A stretch of DNA of 64,000 bases from positions 883,501-947,500 of the forward strand of contig JACEVL010000498.1 in the NCBI GenBank assembly GCA_020284085.1, given 5' to 3'. Below are positions 40,641 to 52,600 of the stretch, piece by piece. Origin of the DNA: Aporrectodea caliginosa. Taxonomy: Eukaryota > Annelida > Clitellata > Crassiclitellata > Lumbricidae. A model generated the notes under the pieces. The model was not told the DNA's origin. It saw only the letters and a list, made by a program, of their open reading frames with translations, and did not search any database. How positions within the stretch are numbered: the stretch's first letter is position 1; every line of letters begins with the position of its first letter. Position numbers and translations under genes: made by a program.

Positions 40641-43600
40641 TTAATATTAATATCTTTTCTTTAATGAAGCGCCTGACAAATGCACTGCGCTGTACATTTA
40701 CATGTTATGGCAATTAAACAATTCACAAGAACACAAATGACAGAAGACATAAATCTTAACTACTAACAGAACAGACAGCCTGCAATACATGGCGCTAATA
40801 GCATCCTACAAAGCATGTCCGCCTATGGACTCGATCTCGGTACCTCTCGCTCTCTATGCCAGTGTGTTATCCAATGCGATAAAGGTCGGGCGTCAGCCAT
40901 ACGAACCGTGTATGCCGCCTGTAGCCGAGTGTTTTCGTCTCGGTGGAGGACGACGACGTGGGACATTGGAGGTCATGACCTCTACCTTCAGTCACTGGAC
41001 GCGCTTCAATCTACCGATCTACCAACGACTTATCCCTTTTTGTGCATTCCTGTGCCTCGACGAATAGCCGGACGTGCGTCAACTTCCACCAGAGAGGGAC
41101 TACTCGTCGGCATCGTCACCGTGTTTGCGAACGCTGTCACTTGCAATGTGGGCGCTCTACTCTATCGACGCAACTTGGCTCAGAGACTCCGAACATGCAT
41201 GCCATCTTCAGCTGTCGACGGGAATCCGTTGGTTGGTTCCACGCGTGTGCGTTGTCCCGCCAGTGGTGACTCTTCTAGCGTACTGACAGTTACTGTGCAT
41301 TTGTTTTACTAACTGATGTAATTGTTCGTTCGCAATGACATTTGACATCATATAGGCTAGCGTAGAGAGCGCCTCTGAGTAGATATCTTGAAGAGGCGCT
41401 ATATAAATTCTCAGAATGAATGAATGAATGAATGATCATGATGTGGACTATGATAACGGTTCTACAGAAGTCTTTTTCTAGACTATATTAGCTTACGACT
41501 ATTTCAACTGAGATAGTATTTGACTTCATTAAAATATTGGAATAGCCTATCGTAATGTTATTGGACCTTTCAGCAACTGCATCGCCCAGAGGTGCCTTTA
41601 CTGTGCGTCCTATCAAAACTACTCCAGGTTCATCTACTGAAACTGAGGAGAGTTCAGGTTCAGGTGACGGTGAATTTTCTACTACCATCGAGAAATACAC
41701 TTCCGGATACACTCCCGTTTTATCGTCTGAAACCGAGGAGAGTTCAGGTTCAGGTTCAGGTGACAGTGAATTTTCTACTACCATCGAGAAATACACTTCC
41801 GGGTACACTCCCATTTTATCGTCTGAAACTGAGGAGAGTTCAGGTTCAGGTGACAGTGAATTTTCTACTACCATCGAGAAACACACTTCCGAATCCACTC
41901 CCGTTTTATCGTCTGTAACTGAGGAGAGTTCAGGTTCAGGTGACAGTGAATTTTCTACTACCATCGAGAAACACACTTCCGAATCCACTCCCGTTTTATC
42001 GTCTGAAACTGAGGAGAGTTCAGGTTCAGGTGACAGTGAATTTTCTACTACCATCGAGAAACACACTTCCGCATCAACGTCTGAAACTGAGGAGAGTTCA
42101 GGTTCAGGTGACGGTGAATTTTCTACTACCATCGAGAAATACACTTCCGAATCCACTCCCGTTTTATCGTCTGAAACTGAGGAGAGTTCAGGTTCAGGTG
42201 ACGGTGAATTTTCTACTACCATCGAGAAACACACTTCCGAATCCACTCCCGTTTTATCGTCTGAAACTGAGGAGAGTTCAGGTTCAGGTGACGGTGAATT
42301 TTCTACTACCATCGAGAAACACACTTCAGGAGCCACTCCCGTCGCATCTCCTGAAACTGAGGAGAGTTCAGGTTCAGGTGACGGTGAATTTTCTACTACC
42401 ATCGAAAAACACACTTCAGGAGCCACTCCCGTCGCATCTCCTGAAACTGAGGAGAGTTCAGGTTCAGGTGACGGTCAATTTTCTACTACCGTCGAGAAAC
42501 ACACTTCAGGAGCTACTCCCGTCGCATCTCCTGAAACTGAGGAGAGTTCAGGTTCAGGTGACGGTGAATTTTCTACTACCATCGAGAAACACACTTCAGG
42601 AGCCACTCCCGTCGCATCTCCTGAAACTGAGGAGAGTTCAGGTTCAGGTGACGGTGAATTTTCTACTACCATCGAGAAACACACTTCAGGAGCCACTCCC
42701 GTCGCATCTCCTGAAACTGAGGAGAGTTCAGGTTCAGGTGACGGTGAATTTTCTACTACCATCGAGAAACACACTTCAGGAGCCACTCCCGTCGCATCTT
42801 CTGAAACTGAGGAGAGTTCAGGTTCAGGTGACGGTCAATTTTCTACTACCGTCGAGAAACACACTTCAGTAGCCACTCCCGTCGCATCTCCTGAAACTGA
42901 GGAGAGTTCAGGTTCAGGTGACGGTGAATTTTCTACTACCATCGACAAACACACTTCAGGAGCCACTCCCGTCGCATCTCCTGAAACTGAGGAGAGTTCA
43001 GGTTCAGGTGACGGTCAATTTTCTACTACCATCGAGAAACACACTTCAGGAGCCACTCCCGTCGCATCTCCTGAAACTGAGGAGAGTTCAGGTTCAGGTG
43101 ACGGTGAATTTTCTACTACCATCGACAAACACACTTCAGGAGCCACTCCCGTCGCATCTCCTGAAACTGAGGAGAGTTCAGGTTCAGGTGACGGTCAATT
43201 TTCTACTACCATCGAGAAACACACTTCAGGAGCCACTCCCGTCGCATCTCCTGAAACTGAGGAGAGTTCAGGTTCAGGTGACGGTGAATTTTCTACTACC
43301 ATCGAGAAATACACTTCAATCCACTCCCGTTTTATCGTCTGAAACTGAGGAGAGTTCAGGTTCAGGTGACGGTGAATTTTCTACTACCATCGAGAAACAC
43401 ACTTCAGGAGCCACTCCCGTCGCATCTCCTGAAACTGAGGAGAGTTCAGGTTCAGGTGACGGTGAATTTTCTACTACCATCGAGAAATACACTTCCGAAT
43501 CCACTCCCGTTTTATCGTCTGAAACTGAGGAGAGTTCAGGTTCAGGTGACGGTGAATTTTCTACTACCATCGAGAAACACACTTCCGAATCCACTCCCGT

Positions 43601-46600
43601 TTTATCGTCTGAAACTGAGGAGAGTTCAGGTTCAGGTGACGGTGAATTTTCTACTACCATCGAGAAACACACTTCCGAATCCACTCCCGTTTTATCGTCT
43701 GAAACTGAGGAAAGTTCAGGTGACAGTGGAGTTTTTACTTCCTCAGAAAAACACACTTCAGGAGCCACTCCCGTCGCATCTCCTGAAACTGAGGAAAGTT
43801 CAGGTTCAGGTGACGGTACATTTTCTACTGCCATCGAGCAACACACTACCGGATCTACTCCCGTTTTATCGTCTGAAACTGAGGAGAGTTCAGGTTCAGG
43901 TGACAGTGAATTTTCTACTACCATCGAGAAACACACTTTCGGATCTACTCCCGTTTTATCGTCTGAAACTGAGGAGAGTTCAGGTGACGGTGAATTTTCT
44001 ACTACCATCGAGACACACACTTCTGAATCCACTCCCGTTTTATCGTCAGAAACTGAGGAGAGTTCAGGTTCAAGTGAAGGTGAATTTTCTACTACCATCG
44101 AGAAACACACTTCTGAATCCACTCTCGTTTTATCGTCTGAAACTGAGGAGAGTTCAGGTTCAGGTGACAGTGAATTTTCTACTACCATCGAGAAACACAC
44201 TTCCGAATCCACTCCCGTTTTATCGTCTGAAACTCTGGAGAGTTCAGGTGACAGTGAATTTTCTACTACCATAGAGAAACACACTTCCGAATCCACTCCC
44301 GTTTTATCGTCTGAAACCGAGGAGAGTTCAGGTGACAGTGAATTTTCTACTACCATTCAGAAACACACTTCAGGATCCACTTCCGTTCTATCGTCTGAAA
44401 CTGAGGAGAGCTCAGGTGACAGTAAATTTTCTACAACCATCGAGAAACTCACTTTAGGATCCACTCCCGTTTTATCGTCTGAAACTGAGGAGAGTTCAGG
44501 TGGCAGTGAATTTTCTACTACCATCGAGAAATACACTTCCGAATCCACTCCCGTTTTATCGTTTGAAACTCAGCAGAGTTCAAGTGACAGTGGAGTTTTT
44601 GCTTCCACAGAAAGACACACTTCAGGTTCGACTCCCGCTGCGTCTTCTGAAACTGAGGAGAGTTCAGGTGACAGTGAATTTTCTACTACCATCGAGAAAC
44701 ACACTTCCGAATCCACTCCCGTTTTATCGTCTGAAACTCAGCAGAGTTCAAGTGACAGTGGAGTTTTTGCTTCCACAGAAAAACACACTTCAGGAGCCAC
44801 TCCCGTCGCATCTCCTGAAACTGAGGAGAGTTCAGGTGACAGCGAATTTTCTACTACCATCGTGAAACACGCTTCCGGATCCACTCCCGTTTTATCGTCT
44901 GAAACTGAGGAGAGTTCAAGTGACAGTGGAGTTTTTGCTTCCACAGAAAAGCAAACTTCAGGGTCCATTCCCGTTTTATCGTCTGAAACTGAGGAGAGTT
45001 CCGGTGACAGTGAATTTTCTACTACCATCGAGAAACACACTACCGGTTCCACTGCCGTTGTATCGTCTGAAACTGAGGAGAGTTCAAGTGACAGTGAATT
45101 TTCTACAACCATCGAGAAACACACTTCCGTATCCACTCTAGTTGCATCAGCTGAAACTGAGGAGAGTTCAGGTGACAGTGGAGTTTTTACTTCCTCGGAG
45201 AGACACAGTTCAGCATCCACTCCGGTTTTATCGTCTGAAACTGAGGAGAGTTCAGGTGACAGTGAATTTTCTACTACCGTCGAGAAACAGACTTCAGAAT
45301 CCACTGCTGTTGCATCTCCGAGCACTGAAGAGAATTCAGGTGACAGTGAATTGTCAGATATAGTTGAAGATACACAATCATTATCTGCCGACAAGCGCAT
45401 TGGAGCATCCGCTCGAATTCCGTCTGTTGGCACTGAAGAGAGTCTACGTGACAGTGAATTTTCTATTGCTGTTGACAAGCGCACTTCAGGATCCACTCCA
45501 GTGGAAACGGTTGGCCATGAGGATAGTTCAGGTGACATTGAATTATCAGAGCTTCTTGAAGTTAAACAGTCAGCAGCAGCCAGTTTTATTACATCTGACA
45601 GCAAAAGAACTTCGAGATCCACTCCAGTTGCATTTGTTGGTACTAAAGACAGTTCAAGTGACAGTGGATTTTCTACTAATGTCGACACACATACTTCAAG
45701 ATTCACTCAAATTGTATCTATTTTCACTGATGTATATTCTACTGCTCTGGACAAACTCACTTCAGGTTTTATACAACTTCCATCTGTTGTTAGTAAGAAG
45801 AGTTCAAGTGACAGTGAATATTCTACTGCTATCGACAAACTCACTTCAGATTCCACTCCAGTTGCACCAGTTGGTACTGAGGAGAGTTCAAGTGACAGTG
45901 AATGTTCTACTACCATCGAGAAACACACTTCCGGTTCCACTGTAGTTGCATCTGCTAAAACTGACGAGAGTTCAGGTGACAGTGGAGTTTTTGCTTCCAC
46001 AGAAAAACACACTTCAAGATTCACTCCCGGATTTACCACCGTTTTATCGCCTGAAACTGAGGAGAGTTCAGGTGACAGTGAATTTTCTACTACCATGGAG
46101 AAACATACTTCAGGATCGACTGTAGTTGCATCAGCTGAAACTGAGGAGAGTTCAGGTGACAGTGGAGTTTTTGCTTCCTCGGAAAGACACACTTCAGGAT
46201 CCACTCCCGCTGCGTCCGCTGAAACTGAGGAGAGTTCAAGTGACAGTGGAGTTTTTGCTTCCACAGACACTTCAGGATCCACTCCTGTTTTATCGTCTGA
46301 AACTGAGGAGAGTTCAGGTGATAATGGAGTTTTTGTTTCTACAGAAAAACACACTTCGGGAGCCACTCCCGTCGCATTTCCTGAAACTGAGGAGACTTCA
46401 AGTGGCAGTGGAGTTTTTACTTCCACTGAAAAACACGCTTCAGGACCCACTCCATTTTTTTCGTCTGAAACTGAGGAGACTTCAAGTGACAGTGGAGTTT
46501 TTGCTTCCTCAGAAAGACACACGCCAGGGTCCACTTCCGTTTTGTTGCCTGAAACTGAGGAGAGTTCAGGTTACAGTGAATTCTCTACTACCATTGAGAA

Positions 46601-49600
46601 ACACACTTCCGGGTCCTCTCTAGATGCATCTGCTCACACTGAAGAGAGTTCAAGTGATAGTGGAGTTTTTACTTCCACAGAAAAACACACTTCAGGAGCC
46701 ACTTCCGTCGCTTCTCTTGAAACAGAGGAGAGTGCAGGTGACAGTGAATTTTCTACTACCATCGAGAAACAAACTTACGGATTCTCTCTGAAGGCATCTC
46801 CTGAAACTGAGGAGAGTTCAAGCGACTTTGAAGTTTTTGTTTCCACAGAAAAACACATTTCAGGATCATTTCCAGTTGCATCTGGTGAAACTGAAGAGAG
46901 TTCAGGTGACAGTGGGGTTTTTGCTTCCACAGATAAACACACTTCGGTCTCCACTTTTGTTGCGTCTGCTGAAACTGAGGAGAGTTCAGGTGACAGTGAA
47001 GTTTCTACTACCATCGAGAAACACACTTCCGGATTCACTCTAGTTCACTCGCCTGAAACTAAGCAGAGTTCAAGTGACAGTGAATTTTCTACTATTGTCG
47101 AGAAACACACTTCAGGATCCACTCAAGTTGCATCTGCTGAAGCTGAGGAGAGTTCAGGTGACAGTGGGGTTTTTGCTTCCACAGATAAACACACTTCGGG
47201 CTCCACTTTTGTTGCGTCTGCTGGAACTGAGGAGAGTTCAGGTGACAGTGTTTTTTCTTCCACAGTGGAACACTTTTCTGGTGCCACTCCAGATGCATCT
47301 CCTGAATCTGAGGAGAGTTCAAGTGACAGTGGAGTTTTTGATTCCACAGAAAAGCACACTTCAGGATCCACTCCCGTTTTATCGTCTGTAAATGAGGAGA
47401 GTTCAGGTGACAGTGAAGTTTCTACTACCACCGAGAAAGACACTTTCGGATTCACTCTAGTTCACTCTCCTGAAACTAAGCAGAGTTCAAGTGACAGTGA
47501 ATTTTCTACTATTGTCGAGAAACACACTTCAGGATCCACTCAAGTTGCATCTGCTGAAGTTGAGGAGAGTTCAGGTGACAGTGGAGTTTTTGCTTCCGCA
47601 GAAAAACACACTTCAGGCTTCACTTTCGTTGCATCTGCTGAAACTGAGAAGTGTTCAAGCGACACTGGAGTTTTTTCTTCTACAGAAAAGCACATTTCAG
47701 GATCCACTCCCGTTTTATCGTCTGAAAATGAGGGGAGTTCAGGTGACAGTGAAGTTTCTACTACAATCGAGAAACACACTTCAGGATCCATTGCCGTTGC
47801 GTCTGCTGAAACAGAGGAGAGTTCAGGTGACAGTGGGGTTTTTGCATCCACAGAAATACACACTTCAGGAGCCACTTCCGTCACTTCTCCTGAAACAGAG
47901 GATAGTTCAGGCGACAGTGAATTTTCTACTACCATCGAGGAACACACTTACGGAATCACTCTAAAAGCATCTCCTGAAACTGAGGAGAGTTCAGGCGACT
48001 TTGAGGTTTTTGCCTCCACAGTGAAACACATTTCTGGTGCCACTCCAGGTGCATCTCCTGAATCTGAGGAGAGTTCAAGTGACAGTGGAGTTTTTGATTC
48101 CACAGAAAAGCACACTTCAGGATCCACTCCAATTTTATCGTCTGTAAATGAGGAGAGTTCAGGTGACAGTGAAGTTTCTACTACCACCGAGAAAGACACT
48201 TTCGAATTCACTCTAGTTCACTCTCCTGAAACTAAGCAGAGTTCAAGTGACAGTGAATTTTCTACTATTGTCGAGAAACACACTTCAGGATCCATTGCCG
48301 TTGCGTCTGCTGAAACAGAGGAGAGTTCAGGTGACAGTGGGGTTTTTGCATCCACAGAAATACACACTTCAGGAGCCACTTCCGTCACTTCTCCTGAAAC
48401 AGAGGATAGTTCAGGCGACAGTGAATTTTCTACTACCATCGAGGAACACACTTACGGAATCACTCTGAAAGCATCTCCTGAAACTGAGCAGAGTTCAAGC
48501 GACTTTGAAGTTTTTCCCACCACAGAAAAACACACTTCTGAAACTGAGGAGAGTTCAAGCGACTTTGAGGTTTTTGCCTCCACAGTGGAACACATTTCTG
48601 GTGCCACTCCAGATGCATCTCCTGAATCTAAGGAGAGTTCAAGTGACAGTGGAGTTTTTGCTTCCACAGAAAAGCACACTTCAGGATCCACTCCCGTTTT
48701 ATCGTCTGAAAATGAGGAGAATTCAGGAGACAGTGAAGTTTCTACTACCATCGAGAAACACACTTCCGGATTCACTCTAGTTCACTCGCCTGAAACTAAG
48801 CAGAGTTCAAGTGACAGTGAATTTTCTACTATTGTCGAGAAACACACTTCAGGATCCACTCAAGTTGCATCTGCTGAAGCTGAGGAGAGTTCAGGTGACA
48901 GTGGAGTTTTTGCCTCCGCAGAAAAACACACTTCGGGCTCCACTTTTGTTGCGTCTGCTGAAACTGAGGAGAGTTCAGGTGACAGTGTTTTTGCTTCCAC
49001 AGTGGAACACATTTCTGGTGCCACTCCAGATGCATCTCCTGAATCTGAGGAGAGTTCAAGTGACAGTGGAGTTTTTGATTCCACAGAAAAGCACACTTCA
49101 GGATCCACTCCCGTTTTATCGTCTGTAAATGAGGAGAGTTCAGGTGACATGGAAGTTTCTACTACCACCGAGAAAGACACTTTCGGATTCACCCTAGTTC
49201 ACTCTCCTGAAACTAAGCAGAGTTCAAGTGACAGTGAATTTTCTACTATTGTCGAGAAACACACTTCAGGATCCACTCAAGTTGCATCTGCTGAAGTTGA
49301 GGAGAGTTCAGGTGACAGTGGAGTTTTTTCTTCCACAGAAAAACACACTTCAGGCTTCACTTTCGTTGCATCTGCTGAAACTGAGAAGTGTTCAAGCGAC
49401 ACTGGAGTTTTTTCTTCTACAGAAAAGCACATTTCAGGATCCACTCCCGTTTTATCGTCTGAAAATGAGGGGAGTTCAGGTGACAGTGAAGTTTCTACTA
49501 CAATCGAGAAACACACTTCAGGATCCATTGCCGTTGCGTCTGCTGAAACAGAGGAGAGTTCAGGTGACAGTGGGGTTTTTGCATCCACAGAAATACACAC

Positions 49601-52600
49601 TTCAGGAGCCACTTCCGTCACTTCTCCTGAAACAGAGGATAGTTCAGGCGACAGTGAATTTTCTACTACCATCGAGGAACACACTTACGGAATCACTCTG
49701 AAAGCATCTCCTGAAACTGAGCAGAGTTCAAGCGACTTTGAAGTTTTTCCCACCACAGAAAAACACACTTCTGAAACTGAGGAGAGTTCAAGCGACTTTG
49801 AGGTTTTTGCCTCCACAGAAAAACACACTTCAGGATCATTTCCAGTTGTATCTTCCGAAACTGAGGAGAGTTCAGGTGACAGTGGGGTTTTTGCTTCCAC
49901 AGAGAAACACACTTCAGGATCCATTCCCGTTGCGTCTGCTGAAACAGAGGAGAGTTCAGGTGACAGTGGAGTTTTTTCTTCCACAGAAAAACACACTTCA
50001 GGAACCATTCCATTTGTATCTGCCGAAACTGAGGAGAGTTCAGGTGACAGTGGAGTTTTTGCTTCCACAGAAAAACACACCTCAGGAGCCATTTCCGTCG
50101 CATCAGCTGAAACAGAGGAGAGTTCAGGTTACAGTGAATTTTCTACTATCATCGAGGAAAACACTTACGGATTCACTCTGAAGGCATCTCCTGAAACTGA
50201 GGAGAGTTCAAGCGAATTTGAAGTTTTTGCTTCCGCAGAAAAACACACTTCAGGATCATTTCCATTTGTATCTGCTGAAACTGAGGAGAGTTCAGGTGAC
50301 AGTGGGGTTTTTGCTTCCACAGAAAAACACACTTCAAGACCCATTTCCGTCGCATCTCCTGAAACAGAGGAGAGTTCAGGTGACAGTGAATTTTCTACTA
50401 ACATCGAGAAACACACTTACGGCTCCACTCTGGAGGCATCTCCTGAAACTGAGGAGAGTTCAAGTGACAGTGGGGATTTTGCTTCCACAGAAAAACAGAC
50501 TTCAGGATCCACTCCAGATCCATATCCTGAAACTGAGGAGAGTTCAAGTGACTTTGAAGTTTTTGCTTCCACAGAAAAACACACTTCAGGATCATTTCCA
50601 GTTGCATCTTCTGAAACTGAGGAGAGTTCAGGTGACAGTGGAGTTTTTCCTTCGACAGAAAAACACACTTCACCCTTCACTTTCGTTGCATCTGCTGAAA
50701 CTGAGAAGAGTTCAAGCGACAGTGGAGTTTTTTCTTCCACAGAAAAACACACTTCAGGATCCACTCCATTTGTTTCTGCTGAAACTGAGGAGAGTTCAGG
50801 TGACAGTGGAGTTTTTGCTTCCACAGAAAAACACACTTCAGGAGCCATTTCCGTCGCATCAATTGAAACAGAGGAGAGTTCAGGTTACAGTGAAGTTTCT
50901 ACTACCATCGAGAAACACACTTACGGATCTACTCTGGAGGCATCTCCTGAAACTGAGGAGAGTTCAAGCGACTTTGAAGTTTTTGCCTTCACAGAAAAAC
51001 ACACTTCAGGATCATTTCCAGTTGTATCTTTCGAAACTGAGGAGGGTTCAGGTGACAGTGGGGTTTTTGCTTCCACAGAAAAACACACTTCAGGATCATT
51101 TCCAGTTGCATCTTCTGAAACTGAGGAGAGTTCAGGTGACAGTGGAGTGTTTGCTTCGACAAAAAAACACACTTCAGCCTTCACTTTCGACGCATCTGCT
51201 GAAACTGAGAAGAGTTCAAGCGACAGTGGAGTTTTTTCTTCCACAGAAAAACACACTTCAGGATCCACTCCATTTGTGTCTGCTGAAACTGAGGAGAGTT
51301 CACGTGACAGTGGAGTTTTTGCTTCCACAGAAAAACACACTTCAGGAGCCATTTCCGTCGCATCAGCTGAAACAGAGGAGAGTTCAGGTTACAGTGAATT
51401 TTCTACTACCATCGAGAAACACACTTACAGATCTACTCTGGAGGCATATCCTGAAAATAAGGAGAGTTCAAGTGAGAGTGGGGATTTTGCTTCCACAGAA
51501 AAACACACTTCAGGATCCACTGCAGATCCATATCCTGAAACTGAGGAGAGTTCAGGCGACTTTGAAGTTTTTGCTTCCACAGAAATACACACTTCAGGAT
51601 CATTTCCAGTTGCATCTCCTGAAACTGAGGAGAGTTCAGGTGACAGTGGAGGTTTTGCTTCCACAGAGGAACACATTTCTGGTGCCACTCCAGATGCATC
51701 TCCTCAGTCTGAGGAGAATTCAAGTGACAGTGGAGTTTTTGCTTCCACAGAAAAGCACACTTCAGGATCCACTCCCGTTTTATCGTCTGAAAATGAGGAG
51801 AGTTCTGGTGACAGTGAAGTTTCTACTATCATCGAGAAGCACACTTCCGGATTCACTCTAGAGGCATCTCCTGAAACTGAGCAGAGTTCAGGTGACAGTG
51901 AATTTTCTACTACTGTCGAGGAGCACACTTCAGGATCCAGTCAAGTTGCATCTGCTGAAGCTGAGAAAAGTTCAGGTGACAGTGGAGTTTTTGCTTCCAC
52001 AGAAAAACACACTTCAGGCTTCACTTTCGTTGCATCTGCTGAAACTGAAAAGAGTTCAAGCGACAGTGGAGTTTTTTCTTCCACAGAAAAACACACTTCA
52101 GGATCCACTCCATTTGCATCTGCTGAAACTGAGGAGAGTTCAGGTGACAGTGGAGGTTTTGCTTCCACAGAGGAACACATTTCTGGTGCCACTCCAGATG
52201 CATCTCCTCAGTCTGAGGAGAATTCAAGTGACAGTGGAGTTTTTGCTTCCACAGAAAAGCACACTTCAGGATCCACTCCCGTTTTATCGTCTGAAAATGA
52301 GGAGAGTTCTGGTGACAGTGAAGTTTCTACTATCATCGAGAAGCACACTTCCGGATTCACTCTAGAGGCATCTCCTGAAACTGAGCAGAGTTCAGGTGAC
52401 AGTGAATTTTCTACTACTGTCGAGGAGCACACTTCAGGATCCAGTCAAGTTGCATCTGCTGAAGCTGAGAAAAGTTCAGGTGACAGTGGAGTTTTTGCTT
52501 CCACAGAAAAACACACTTCAGGCTTCACTTTCGTTGCATCTGCTGAAACTGAAAAGAGTTCAAGCGACAGTGGAGTTTTTTCTTCCACAGAAAAACACAC

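Noticed and set aside
42918..43317. First 133 codons of the longest plus-strand open frame, rich in Leu/Pro/Asn
   Set aside because: They are an out-of-frame reading of the repeat; the true frame here is the one that starts at the 41574 acceptor and breaks near 43315.
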